Below are positions 11,526-23,079 of a stretch of DNA of 64,000 bases, one piece after another. Source of the stretch: Septoria linicola (taxonomy: Eukaryota > Ascomycota > Dothideomycetes > Mycosphaerellales > Mycosphaerellaceae); assembly GCA_024114885.1 (NCBI GenBank), contig CP099420.1, forward strand, positions 310,001 to 374,000, read 5' to 3'. Position numbers and translations under genes: made by a program. The notes under the pieces were generated by a model. That model was given only the letters and a program-made list of their open reading frames with translations. It searched no databases and was not told the DNA's origin. Position 1 is the stretch's first letter. The number at the start of each line of letters is the position of its first letter.

Positions 11526-11906
11526 CGTTCAGATGCTTGCAGGTTGTTCGTTGATGTGTGTACTATGTATCGCGAAGAAGAAGGCGGCAGTGTCGAGTAG
11601 AAATAGGAGCTCTGAGCTGACATGCTGTGTAACCTTACGCAGCGCGCTGCAATTGGCTGCTGATCCTGGCATGATGGAGGCGTAGCAGTGAGCCAAGATG
11701 GCGATGGTGTTCCTGGAGCGAGATCTGATAGGTCCATCGTTTTTTGATGTATGGTGTTCAAGGAAGCAAGTGAGTCGAGGTTGCAACCACAGGACATTGG
11801 GGGGCCCACGGACGCCAAGGCTAGCCTGAATATCTAGACACCACTTTGGTGGTACATATGCAAAGTAGTCTGGATTTCTCCGCTCAATCATACAGACGTA
11901 ACATGT
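11526..11906. other. Intergenic, no supported gene
   Basis: About 380 bp between the decayed gene and the 3' end of the carbamoylase-racemase gene. Overlapping short frames only; nothing distinctive seen. Confidence 0.45.
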
Positions 11907-13760
11907 CTATATATACGTCTGCCCCCTCCTCTCCCTCCCCACCCTACTACTCCTCCAAACGCCCTTCTTCCCCGTCCTCCCACCCATCCTCACCACACCA
12001 ACAAGATACTGCACCCCCGCCACAACCCCATCAACAACCTGCACGCCCTCCTCCCTCACCACATCCTCCAACGCACTCTTCATCTTCGTCATTCCCGCAC
12101 ACCCAAGCAACAAAGCCTCCGCTCCCTTCCCGATCAATCTCCCACTCACATCCCTCAAAACCCGCATAACTTCCTCTCTCGGAAACCTCTCCAAATCCAA
12201 CACTCCCAACTCACAAGACTCTATGCCTGCACAAAACTTTGTCATACCATAATGTTCGACGTTGGCAACATGTGCAATCGCAGACCGTCCACCCGTAGCC
12301 ACAATCCCAAAGCTCCCGCCCATCGTCCTGCTCATGAGGAGACTCGCTTCCATGATTCCTATAACAGGGAGATCGAATTCCTCGCGGAGCATGGAGATGA
12401 GAGGGTGGGCGGAGTAGCATGCTACGAGGATTGCTTCGTGGGTGGAGATGAGGTCTGGGTGGTGGGTGAGGAGGGAGCGGAAGCAGGCTGCGGAGGAGAG
12501 GATGGCGTCGACTTGGCTTTCGATTGCGGTGGGGGATTCATTGGTGGTGCCGGTGAAGGGTGTGATGTGGACGTCCGGTGGAAGGGAGGAGGTTAGTGAG
12601 TTGAGGCAGGAGGTTGTCATGGAGGAGGTTGAGTTGGGGTTTATGAGGAGGATGCGGATTTGCTTGGGTGGTGATTGAGTGTCTGCTGGCTTGTTGGGGC
12701 TTGCTTCAGAAATAGATGTATTGCTTGCTTGATGCTTGGTCTTCTCTAGAGGGTGCTTGACTTCCGTCGAAATGGATGGAGGCTCAGTTACACCAGTCTG
12801 CTGCACGATCCGCTGATAGTGCTCAGTCCGCCTGTGTCTCGCGAAGTCAAATGTCTTCGTCTTGCCTTGCTTGCAAGCGTCCAGATCGATCTCAGCAAAT
12901 ACGACTTCATCCTCCTTCGTCTTTGCCTCAGCAAGGATATTTCCCTCTGGGTTGACGATGCAGCTACCGCCAATGAGACTATACTTGCCGTCGTCCATAC
13001 CACATCTTGCAGCACAAACACTGAACGTAGCATTCATATAGCTATTGCTCTGCATCACAAGTTTGTGATGAAACAAGGCATCTGCTTCCGCTTGTTCAGG
13101 AGACTGCTTGTTGTCTGAACCCCACAGATCGGGAGCGAAACCAGCAGTATTGTAGCCGCATAGCACGACTTCAGCGCCTTGCAAACCAAGAGACCGCCAT
13201 GCTTCAGGCCATCTTCTGTCGTTGCAGATCATCATACCAAAGATAGGCTCAGAGCTACTGGCCAGATCCGGTACCCTGAATGTATTGAAGCCAAGATCTC
13301 CTGGCAAGAAATATCGCTTTTCGAGCTGGTTGGTAGCATCGGGATTCGCGAACGGCTCAAATGTGCCAGGTAGGTGGATTTTGCGATACTTGGAGATGAT
13401 CGATCCAGACTTTGCATGGTAGTAGATACTTGTGTTAAAGTGTTGACCATCATCTGTAGCTTCTGCAAAGCCAACACTGATGTCGATAGAAAGCTCTCTA
13501 GCTCGGGCGAAGAGTGCTGCTGTCCGAGGCGCGCTTGTGATATCGCCATGTTCGAAGAAACTCTCTAGCTCTGCTTCGTCTGTGATCAGGTAGCGAGGAA
13601 AGAATGTGGTGAAAGCTATCTCTGGGAAGAGTATGACTGCTGCATTTTGCTGCGCTACCTCTTCGAGCAGCTTGATCATACGCTTGAGGACATCTGATCT
13701 CGGTGTGAAACGGTGCACAGCACCTAATTGAGCAGCTGCTATGCGGACCTTCCTAGTCAT
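11907..13760 (-). CDS. N-carbamoyl-amino-acid hydrolase fused to Asp/Glu/hydantoin racemase
   Basis: One uninterrupted 617-residue frame with two enzyme domains. Residues 1-320 are a nitrilase-superfamily carbon-nitrogen hydrolase of the N-carbamoyl-D-amino-acid amidohydrolase type, with the triad Glu47 (FPEIAF), Lys127 (KYRKIHLPG) and Cys179 (MMICNDRRWPEAW). Such enzymes cleave N-carbamoyl amino acids to amino acid, CO2 and ammonia. A Ser/Pro/Lys-rich linker of about 45 residues follows. Residues 367-600 are an Asp/Glu/hydantoin racemase: RILLINPNS start, Cys448 (ACYSAH) and Cys554 (LLGCAGM) as the two acid/base cysteines. The C-terminal 20 residues are basic and low in complexity. The fusion suggests racemisation coupled to hydrolysis in hydantoin, ureide or D-amino-acid use. 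It is divergent from the Zn2Cys6 regulator at 14906. No targeting signal is obvious, so cytosolic. Confidence 0.9.
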   Translation of the reverse strand: MTRKVRIAAAQLGAVHRFTPRSDVLKRMIKLLEEVAQQNAAVILFPEIAFTTFFPRYLITDEAELESFFEHGDITSAPRTAALFARARELSIDISVGFAEATDDGQHFNTSIYYHAKSGSIISKYRKIHLPGTFEPFANPDATNQLEKRYFLPGDLGFNTFRVPDLASSSEPIFGMMICNDRRWPEAWRSLGLQGAEVVLCGYNTAGFAPDLWGSDNKQSPEQAEADALFHHKLVMQSNSYMNATFSVCAARCGMDDGKYSLIGGSCIVNPEGNILAEAKTKEDEVVFAEIDLDACKQGKTKTFDFARHRRTEHYQRIVQQTGVTEPPSISTEVKHPLEKTKHQASNTSISEASPNKPADTQSPPKQIRILLINPNSTSSMTTSCLNSLTSSLPPDVHITPFTGTTNESPTAIESQVDAILSSAACFRSLLTHHPDLISTHEAILVACYSAHPLISMLREEFDLPVIGIMEASLLMSRTMGGSFGIVATGGRSAIAHVANVEHYGMTKFCAGIESCELGVLDLERFPREEVMRVLRDVSGRLIGKGAEALLLGCAGMTKMKSALEDVVREEGVQVVDGVVAGVQYLVGVVRMGGRTGKKGVWRSSRVGRERRGQTYI

Positions 13761-14743
13761 TGCTGCTGCTTGTGCTGAGACATGAAAGACAAGATGTGAG
13801 CTGAACTCTCATGTCGTAGACTTACTCGAGCAATGCCACTCTTGAGGTGCTGTGACACTGACCTGCTTGATTAGGCATATGCGTGGCTATCAGATGGTGT
13901 TACATTTGCCCCGCCGTTGCCATGAGGTCGTCCATCATGGCCAAAGGTACTCGGCCCGGTGACGCTGTGGCCGACGGCAGCAATGGCTTATCGCCACACG
14001 TTATCAGCCTGCTTGATATGCTGCAGGGCAGCTGTTGGGCGTTCTCGGAGAACACCCGCACTTGAGCATTGTTGGGCTTTGGTGAGATAGATACAGAGGT
14101 ATAGACAGGGTATATCTGGAGTACCTGGTCTGGTATTGCGATCTGATCATCCTCGGACTGGACGAAGATGGATGTTGTTAGTCAAACCTGACCAGTGAAT
14201 GAAGTAAAGAGATGGAGGAAGGATTCATGATTCGTCGGAACAGATTCCCGGCTGTGCGGCTGTCGACGATGCCGCGAACGTGCACCTCACGTGGCATCGA
14301 TAAGCACCCTGGATTAGAACTAAGTTACTGCTTGTAGTCTAGTGAACCATGCATGCATCCGAGGGTAGCTTGCCATGCTGAGGCGGAGGTGTTGTTGTTC
14401 CTCGTCGGCGATGGTGAAAAAGCCACTCTGCACAGTTCTAGCTCCCCTTGCTACGTTGCTTGTGAGAAGCCTGCAGGATTTCACTTGCCGGGACATTTTT
14501 CAGCGCATCTGGTTGCCGAGTCGAGGCATTGGCATCATCATCATTGTTGGTCGCGTGTCAGCAAATCCCGCGTGGCCATCCTGTCGATCATGCGAAGGAG
14601 CGAGCGCGCAGAGCACTTGCGCCCGCTATCGGTCGGTAGAGCAGTGGAGTCGCAGTGTTGCAGCTGAAAGTTGGATGCAGCATCGCATTGCGACTGTACA
14701 AGTCCTCCTCCCTCTCCTACTAGTTAGCCACCTGCAGCTACCA

Positions 14744-14780
<37 letters not shown>

Positions 14781-14905
14781 GCAGTAGCAGAAGTGGTCCC
14801 CATTACGTGCGGGTCGCGTTGGGGACAGGGTGCCATCCACTATCTCCTCTATCTCTATCTGAGTAGCTGGGTGGGACAGCATAGCCAGACTACCAGCTGC
14901 TCATA
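13761..14905. promoter_or_regulatory. Divergent intergenic region (carbamoylase-racemase / Zn2Cys6 regulator)
   Basis: About 1.1 kb between two divergent starts, presumably holding both promoters. It contains an (ACGC)9 microsatellite and CT-rich tracts just before the regulator start. No defined binding site can be named from the sequence alone. Confidence 0.45.
14743..14778. repeat. (ACGC)9 microsatellite
   Basis: Nine perfect copies of ACGC in the upstream region of the transcription-factor gene, about 130 bp before its ATG. Likely length-variable between isolates. Confidence 0.95.
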
Positions 14906-17343
14906 ATGGCTACCTTTGCCTCTTCCACGCAGGCCCTCCTCCAGCACGCATATCCTCTCCCTTCTCCTCCTCCTCCTCCTCCTCCGCCGCTACACTCCCA
15001 CTCGATGCCCGCTCCCCCAATGCCGTCCTTCCAGAACCAACATTCTAGCACGAGCACAAGCCAAGCAAGTCCTCCTCCAGGACTGCACTCGGCAGATGGT
15101 GCAGACAGGGCAAGAGCATACAAGTCGCGGAACAAGAGACCTTGTGACTTTTGTCGTTACAAGAAGGCAGCATGCCACTTGGAGGCCGCACCACCTTGCG
15201 AGTTGTGTATTCGATATGGGAAGGAGTGCACTTTTGTAGAGTCCCCAGCCAAACGTCGTAGACCGACTGATTCGGCCACCGATAAAGAGCCCAATGGCAA
15301 TGGCGCATACAAAAGTGCCCGGAATGGGAGTCATGATCACACTCCCACATTCAGTAATGCTGGCATTCTTGATGCGCAACACGAGCTGCTGCCATGGGAG
15401 AATGGGATCAATCCGTTCTCTGTCAATAGCTTGCCAGCACTCAACAATGGTCTGCATAACCATGAGTTCTCCTTCGAGCAATCAATATACCAAGATCCTG
15501 TGGGATTCCACGCGTTTGAGCCGATGTCCGCGTCCACCAACTCAATGCACCCGAACGATCACAAATATGTCAATGGATACCGGCCTAGCTCTTCCTTCGA
15601 GCACTCCACCTCGCCGCGTTCTACTTCGGCAAGTTTACCAATCGATCTTACATTGCCCTTCGATTCGACTACCGGCGAACCATCCCTCGATCGACAACAG
15701 TCGAGCAATGCTCAAATCGTAGGCCTTGGAGGTGAATTAGACCCATACCTGCTTTCCAGATATCGATATGACGAGCACAACGAGGCATCATTTCAATCTG
15801 TACGAATGAGAAAGATGAACAGTGGCCCTGCGGAGGATCAGGATACGATTCCAGCATTCTTCGTGATCCAATACAATGGCCTCGCTTCGAAGGCGCAGCC
15901 TCAAGACAAGTCCGACTCGACAGAGAAGTGGCAGAGGGAGCTTGATGAACTTGTACCCGAGGAGACCGGGAAGCGACTGATTCATCTATTCTACAAGTAC
16001 GTGCAACCATACTTCCCAGTCCTCAGTCGTGAGGGTGGCTTGCAGGATGGGAAAGAGCCAAGAGATATACCGCCCTGTGCACTCGCTGCGATATATGGTC
16101 ACGCACTCCCGTTCTGCGCTTGGGATGATCGGCTCTGTGTAGATGTCTTCACGCCGCCGTCTCCGGATACCCTGTTCAAGCTGTCGTGGCTGTCGTGTCA
16201 ACCACTTTTGCACACACCCACGATCGCAGTCTTGCAAACACTACTCCTGCTTGTCCAGCGTCGGCCAACGAATAGACATGTCAGCGACACGCCCTTCAAG
16301 TGGGTCATGATGTCGACTGCTGTCAGTATTGCCCAAGCTCTTGGCCTCAATCGCGACCCTACAGATTGGCCGATACCGTCGTGGGAAGTGAAGTTACGAA
16401 AACGCTTGGCTTGGGCAGTATTTGTGCAGGACAAGTGGCTTGCGCTCAACTTTGGTCGCAGCAGTCATATCCAAGCCGACGACTGGGACGTGCCCAAGCT
16501 TACAGAGCAAGACTTTCCTGATGCTGATCAGCATTACGATGACGAGCAGTTCTCCGACTTTAGCTGCCAGCACTTCATCAAATTGTGCGAGTTGACGACG
16601 ATTGTCGACGACATCCTGCGCGAGTTGTTTAGTATCAAAGCCACTCGAAAGCTGCACACCAGTCTCGAGGCCACGCTCGAAGTCGCCAAACCTCTTCGCA
16701 TTCGTCTCACGTCATGGTATCAAGGACTACCTGCCGGACTTCTGCCCAGCCAGCCAGGTAGCGGTGCATCCTCTAGTGGCTCGCCAGGTAGCGAGAGAAG
16801 GCGGTCAGTGCAACTTGAGCTAGACGGAAATGGCTCGCTGCAGCTTGCATACATCACAGCTAAGATCGAGCTTTTCCGTGCCATGCTCCGTCCAAGGATC
16901 ACAGACTCGAACGCTGCTGCAATCACTGCTCTGCGAACAGGGGCACTGGCTGTTGCCAAAGAGATCTCAACATTCCTTGATGACCTCCACGCTCGAGAGC
17001 TGGAGGGCTTCTGGACGAGTTGTAAGTCGCAGCCAGAACTTCCACGCAAGAACTAGGAGCTAACTCCGTAACAGATGCCAGAACGAACTTCACAATCGCC
17101 TCTTCATTTATGCTCCTCCTTTTTGTCACCTCACCCACAATCAGCGACGCGAAAGAGTGTCTAGCTCTGCTCAACGCTTGGCGAAGCTTACTGCGCATCA
17201 AGAGTCGAAGCTGCGACCTCCTCAATCTAGCGTTGCTTCGGCTCGACGGCGTCTTCGTCGCTGGCATGGACAAGCTGATTGAGCTTAGTCCCGCTGCTGA
17301 GCAGGCTTGGAAGGAGAGGAGGGAAAAAAATGGAACGAAGTGA
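14906..17343 (+). CDS. Zn2Cys6 fungal transcription factor with fungal_trans domain
   Basis: A nuclear binuclear-zinc-cluster regulator of 794 residues. It is encoded by two exons with an intron at 17022-17074 (GTAAGT donor, GCTAAC branch). The N-terminus is Pro-rich (CCT repeats). The zinc cluster spans residues 80-108 (Cys80, 83, 90, 98, 101, 108) and is followed by a basic KRRRP patch. Residues from about 330 to 690 form the fungal-specific middle homology region (PF04082 type): HLFYKYVQPYFPVLSREG, ALAAIYGHALPF, then AQALGLNRDPTDW and KRLAWAVFVQDKW. The short second exon ends the helical C-terminus. It is divergent from the carbamoylase-racemase gene, which makes that gene a candidate target; this is inference only. 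Member of a very large family, so no specific name is justified. Confidence 0.92.
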
Positions 17344-17880
17344 TATGTGAAACACAGGAACAATCTGATGAGATATGATGCATGCTGAGATGATGACTAT
17401 AGATGACCTTGCATGTAATGTGTATAGCTCGATGCGAGACAGGAATTTAGATCCAGGGCAGATATGGATCTTGTACAGAACACGAATAGACCTGCTGAAA
17501 AAACAGTCTTACAGACACTGTGCTGTGCTACACATCTGAGAATATGAAACGCTGATAAAATGCGGTATGTCAAGCCCTGTGAAGAGAAGAATCACATTGG
17601 CTCTATTCCCTGGGCTCCGCTATTTGCGCATGGTGGCTTGTATTGACTTCGGTCCAGACAGATTCGGGAATAAGGAAACATTCTAGAACACGACGGCCGA
17701 GAACGATTCGTCAAAGGCCACCCAAGATAATTTAGACTAGCGACGCAGCTCATTTGCAATAGCGGAAATGGAGAAGTGAGGGATGCAATTGATGACAGAG
17801 CAATGTTGTCGACGATAGTGCAATAGGCCTCTCGCTAAATGCGACATCGCTCAATCATTATCCTCCATATGTTGATTCGC
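17344..17880. other. Convergent intergenic region
   Basis: About 540 bp between two 3' ends (regulator and MFS pump). It presumably holds both 3' UTRs and polyadenylation sites; no other structure seen. Confidence 0.5.
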
Positions 17881-19429
17881 TTAAGGGCTCCGCCTTCTCA
17901 AACGCTCGCCATACCTTGACAGCACAAAAGGTATGGGTATCATAACCAGAGCCAGAAACGCCAGGACTGATGCAGCCCATTGGTAGCCCAAGTTCTCGAA
18001 CATCTGATTACCGAAGAGTGGAAAGCCACCTCCAGCCACGTTTCTGATGAGGCCTAAGCCCGCGAGTGCTGATGCGGAGTATTGCTTGTAAGCATCTTCC
18101 GTGTATTGGTAGGTCATGAGAATGAGAGTGTAGAACGACCAGCCCCAGAGTGCTGAGGCGACGACAGGGACGGCGGGGTGGATGGAGGTGTATGTTGTCC
18201 ATGCGGACCAGAATAGTGCGATCTGGAGGATGGTGAGTAGTGTAATGGAAGGATGATGAGGGTTTGGTACCTACTGGGAATGTGACACCCGCGATCTGAC
18301 CCATGCGCAGTCTTGCCTCGGGAATGTTCTTGCCATCCGCCTGCAGTCGTCGTCGCTGGTAAAACTTCTCCTGGAAAATGTTTGAGATTGGGCCGATCGT
18401 GATTCCGCCTAGAATGCCTAGGAAGCACAGTCCGACCTGTAGGACATCGAGGCCGTGTCCCATCTTGCCAAATACCAGATTGAATGCTCCGTTGAACAAG
18501 AACGAGATGCCGTAGAGGTACCCGTTGTACAACGCGCAGAACTGCACGACAGGCTCGGCAAACAAGAACCGAAATGGCCTGGTCTGCGTGACCTTGAGGA
18601 TCTCCCAGAATCCTTTCCTCCTATGCTCCTCTGCAACATTGATGCTCTCATCACCCGTCTCTTTTCTGATCTTCGCAGCTCGCTTTCTGAGGATCACACT
18701 ATGCCTCGTCTCGCCGACATACAAGATCATCGGAATTAGCAACAGATAGTACCCTCCAGAGATTCCCAGCAGCGCGCAAAACACCTCAACCCAAGACCTA
18801 TACTGCGCAACAAACGCCATCATCATGTACCCCATGCTCGACCCTCCTGTCGCAGCCCACAAGTATATCGACATAGCATACCCCGTCTCATGATGTACAT
18901 ACAAGGCCGCGATCGTCCCTCCCAACGTCGCAACAGTCACACTCTGAAAGAACCCACACAAGAACCTCGAAATGAAGAAACACGCCAAATTTGGCGCAAG
19001 CGCAGAGCTCACGAAGAACGGTAGCGCAAGTCCGTAGGAGATGATGTAGATCCACTTTCGGCCGAAGTACTCTGATGCTGGGCCATTGAATAGAGGGCCA
19101 ATTCCCAAGGCCAGAGTGTAGAGGGAGAGGCCGAGAACGCCGATTGTGGTGCTGACACCCCAGGTTTCTGTGAAAGGTTCTGTTGCGGGAGAATAGCCGG
19201 ATGCGCCGAAGGAGACGAGGAGGTCAAGGGGGATGATGGGGATCCAGGCGAGGCGTTTGCGCCAGAGGGGCCAGTTGCGAGGGTTCTCGGGATCAGAGGG
19301 GTGGAACTTGATGACTTTGCTTACATCCTGAGGGCGGTTCGTGGTCTCTGTATTCTTCCCTGGAGGTGAGATAATGCCATCTTGCTGCTGACTAGAGCTT
19401 TTGCTCTCGGAAAGAGAGGTTTTGTCCAT
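17881..19429 (-). CDS. MFS transporter, DHA1 (drug:H+ antiporter) type
   Basis: A 498-residue plasma-membrane transporter from two exons; the intron at 18223-18274 joins in phase 0 between VTFP and IALFW. The start at 19429 (MDKTSLSESK) is the first in-frame ATG giving the usual cytosolic tail. That tail ends in DPENPRNWPLWRK, the typical lead-in of fungal 12-TM DHA1 pumps. Motif A-like GPASEYFGRKW follows TM2. Further blocks are CGFFQSVTVATLGGTIAALY (TM4) and the central charged loop rich in Lys/Arg/Glu. The C-terminal exon carries the last helices and ends LSRYGERLRRRSP. Members export polyamines, drugs or toxins; the substrate here is unknown. It shares a 1.46 kb divergent region with the next MFS gene. 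Confidence 0.9.
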
Positions 19430-20887
19430 GTTGGCCACTGTTCCTGGAGCGAGATGAGAGACTGAACAAGCGAAGGAGGATAATGAGTATGTGGCAGCGG
19501 AAGGCCGTCGACTACATTGTCCTTTCCCTTCAGATATCGCGCTCTCAATGTATCTCACCGCGAAGAATAACTTTTTGTCGATCGTTAGACAGCTCATCAA
19601 CATCACGTCATTCCACTTTTTGCACATGCTCGAATAGGAAAGAACAGCAACCGTGTAGGCGGTATAGCAACGGATCAGAAAAGCCACCGGTGTTGAGACC
19701 GAATCGTAGCATCACTTTGTTGGTAGACGTGCAGTGGTGGTGCAAAAGCGGTATGAGAGCTGTTGACAAGCGATAGCCAAGATGTGCCAAGCTTTTGATG
19801 CTACCGTAGCTGATCGCAATGAGGACCAAGGTCAAGGTGTCTCAAAGCTTCTGTCGTGGAGCCTGCTGAACATCTTTTGCGACTCGGATGCTCTCTTTAC
19901 TGGAGCTTCGATATGATCAATGTGCATGTATTAGTCGACATAGGTGTTACCGGACATTGGCATTGATGTTGTGAACCTGCAGCAGGACTTGCGCATGGCT
20001 CTGCGATGGTGAGGTCTGCGAGCCACTAGGCTCTGTACTTCTGACAATGTGACTTCATCTTGAGTATGAGGAGACCGGTCTGGTTGTGACTGTAAGTTTG
20101 TCAATAGAAATGTGATCACAATAGAGGTGAAAGGTGGTTAGGAGGGCGAGGGATGGGAGAAGGAGAATGGTTCGCACCAGCACGAGTCAAGGAAGGGACC
20201 GTGCACTTTGTACAGTGAATCGAGTGCACTTCCTCCCATCCCAATCCCAATTCCCGTCCAGCAGTTGACCTAATTTTGCGCCCCTTCTCTATTACCGAAA
20301 CTTCATCGTATGATATATCCGTCTATGGCAACTGTGCGGACATGTGACACGTCTCACAACCATGGCCAGATCAGCCACAAACGCCTCCTCATGCACTCCA
20401 CGAACTCTCCCCGCAAGTTCCCAAGTGCACAACGGGACTATACCAAGAAGCCTACAGCTTCCATTGGGTCTTCACCGATACATGGCTTTCGCTACTTTAT
20501 GAGCTGTAGGAAGACTAGACTGGTAGCAGCAATCGGCTGATCTACCTGTGCTTGGAGCTCGCTTATCATGCAGCTGGTCTTGCTTGCCACGTGCAGTACA
20601 TCGATACATGTTGCGATTCAGACCACGCGGCCGGTGCTCTAGATCCTAAGGTAGTGCTCAGGAGCCAATGGAGACGATGAATAGCAGCGGATAGCCTGAG
20701 TCGCAGCTGTCGAGAAGGCCATTGAGCGGCCATTACCGCACAGCCACGGCCAGACCACTGTGTAGCCGCCCCTCTCGAAGCTCGTCCAGGGCGTGCAACG
20801 TGAGCAGGCATATAGTAGATTGCTGGCAGCAGGGAGGAAAGCGCTTCAGCTACTCACTGTCTTCTGAATTGTCGTCTAGCAGCAAAG
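19430..20887. promoter_or_regulatory. Divergent intergenic region between two MFS genes
   Basis: About 1.46 kb between divergent starts, presumably containing both promoters. Only short unsupported frames were seen; no repeat or RNA gene. Confidence 0.45.
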
Positions 20888-22850
20888 ATGGCGACCTACG
20901 ACGAGAAAACAGCTGGACAGAACCTCGAGCGTGTCGAGACTAATTCTGATAATGCCTCTAATCGCGGACATACGAACAAGCTCGAGAAGTCAGAGACTCA
21001 CGAGACGCTCATCGCCGTCGATATCGAAAATCACCAAGCATTCAAGGGCGATGACTCTGATGGCAAAGTCGCCTGGACATGGAAGAAGCTGCTCGCTGCT
21101 GCTTTCCTGAGCATGCTTTACACTGGTAAGTCTGCCGCGCATGTAGTTGAGCGTTTTTAACAAGAAGTAGGCTCGCAAGTGCCACTCTACTTCACCGGAG
21201 GCAGTCTGTCCTTCATCGCCAAGGACATCGATGCTGCAGATATCATCGGATGGCTGCCAGTCGCAAACACTCTGGCTATCGCCGCCGTGTGCCCCTTTGT
21301 TGGATACTTGCAAGATTTGTTCGGCAAGCGCTACATCGCACTTTCCGGCGCAACGCTTCTATGTGTTGGCTGCATTGTACTCGGAACCGCCCATGGACTT
21401 GGACAAGCACTCGCTGGTATGGCTCTCGCAGGCGCAGGAGCTGGTGTTGGTGAACTGACTGGTCTTGCTGGGTAAGTCGTTCCCAAAGATAGCCGGCGAT
21501 TGTCACTGACCTCTCCCTTTAGACTCGCCGAGACTGTCCCGGTTAAGCAGCGAGGCTACTCTCTGGCCATCCTGACTGCCTTCGTCCTTCCCTTCTGTCC
21601 GTACGTGATGTACTGCGAACTGTTCAGCACACGTGGCGATAATCCTACCTGGCGCTGGGGCACTTGGATCTCTTTGATCTACAACGCCATCACTCTTGTC
21701 GGCTTGGCTCTCTTCTACTTCCCACACGCCCACGTTCGTGCGGAAGGAATGAAGTTTGCTCAGGTTGCAAAACGCATCGATTATGTTGGTGGCCTGCTCT
21801 CGATCACTGGCCTGACACTGTTCCTCGTCGCGCTGCAAGCTGGCGGCTATACTCACCCATGGACTAGCGCTTACACCATGTGCTGCCTCTTCTTCGGCTT
21901 GGGACTTCTTGCCACCTGGGTTGTCTGGGAGTGGAAGTTTGCGAAACACCCCATGATTCCAAAGGAACTGTTCATCGGACAACGTGTAGTCGCGCTATCA
22001 TTTGCCGTCGCATTTGTGGCGGGCATGAACTTCTTCAGGTAAGCAATCTCGTTACCACTATCATTATAGAGCTGACATGATACAGTCTGCTCAACTTCTG
22101 GCCGCTGACTATCTCCACTGTCTGGACTCCTGACCCAGTGTCCATTGGATGGAGAGGTCTCCCAGTCGCAGTAGCCACAGCTGTCGGCGCCATCTTCTGG
22201 AATGCACTTCTTTCGGTGTGGACTGGCGGCATCCGCTACATCCTCTTCCTGGCTGCAGCCATGCTTACAATTTTCGGCGGCGCTTTGGCCAGCATCTCTC
22301 CAGACAATGTCTACCAATCTGTCACCTTGGCTTCTCTTGCAGCCTTCGGACTTGGAGGCGTCATCGTGCCAGCCGCTACGGCAGCTATGATCGCGTGTCC
22401 CGATGCGCTCATCACTACATGCGCTGCACTGTCCCTATCCGTTCGCGCTGTTGGTGGTGCTATTGGCTACTCCATTTACTACAGCGTCTTCGTTAAGAAG
22501 CTCACTGCAACCCTGCCTGTAAAGGTTGGAGAGTACGCTGTCCAGGCCGGCTTGCCTTTGACCAGCGCCGAGATATTCGTTGGCACTTTCTTGACTGTTC
22601 CTACAGAGATCACCTCTGTTCCTGGTGTAACGCCAGCCATCATCGGACAGGCTGCGTACGGAGCTCAGTGGGCTTACGCAGAGAGCTTGCACCTTGTCTG
22701 GTAAGTTGACTGACAGCAAAATCGATTGGCAAAGACTAACAGGCTTGCAGGTATACCAGCATTGCATTCGGCTTTTGTGCCATGGTGTTCGCCCTATGCA
22801 TCCCAAACACTAAGAAGTTCCAGACCAACAGAATCGCTGTTGCGCTCTAG
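20888..22850 (+). CDS. MFS transporter, TRI12-like (DHA2/14-TM) efflux pump
   Basis: A 589-residue transporter of the fungal trichothecene-efflux (TRI12, PF06609) type, with about 14 predicted membrane helices. Five exons were assembled; introns are at 21126-21170, 21472-21522, 22039-22085 and 22701-22750, all GT..AG and frame-consistent. Diagnostic stretches are the cytosolic tail ending in WTWKKLLAAAFLS, then IGWLPVANTLAIAAVCPFVGYLQDLFGKRY (TM2 and motif A), GAGAGVGELTGLAG (motif C-like glycine-rich helix) and AALSLSVRAVGGAIGYSIYY near TM11. Family members export sesquiterpenoid toxins or siderophores. No terpene synthase or NRPS is nearby, so the substrate is open. The gene is intact and starts at an ATG with a hydrophilic Glu/Lys/Thr-rich tail. 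Confidence 0.92.
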
Positions 22851-23079
22851 TGGGGATTCGCTGTTATGTAGTTGTCAGCTACGTATGCCACACAAGCTAT
22901 CTGCCCATCATGCGTCTTACCTCCATTTTATTTGTGTGCTTCGAGATGCCTTCGTAACCAACGATATGCACTCCAAAAACGCAGCACATTTGTCGCGGTA
23001 GTTCATGTCAGAAGTTCCTTCAATGTGGAGTACTGACTATGATCTTGACAGTAATATCTGAGTATTTAATAGCTGTCGT

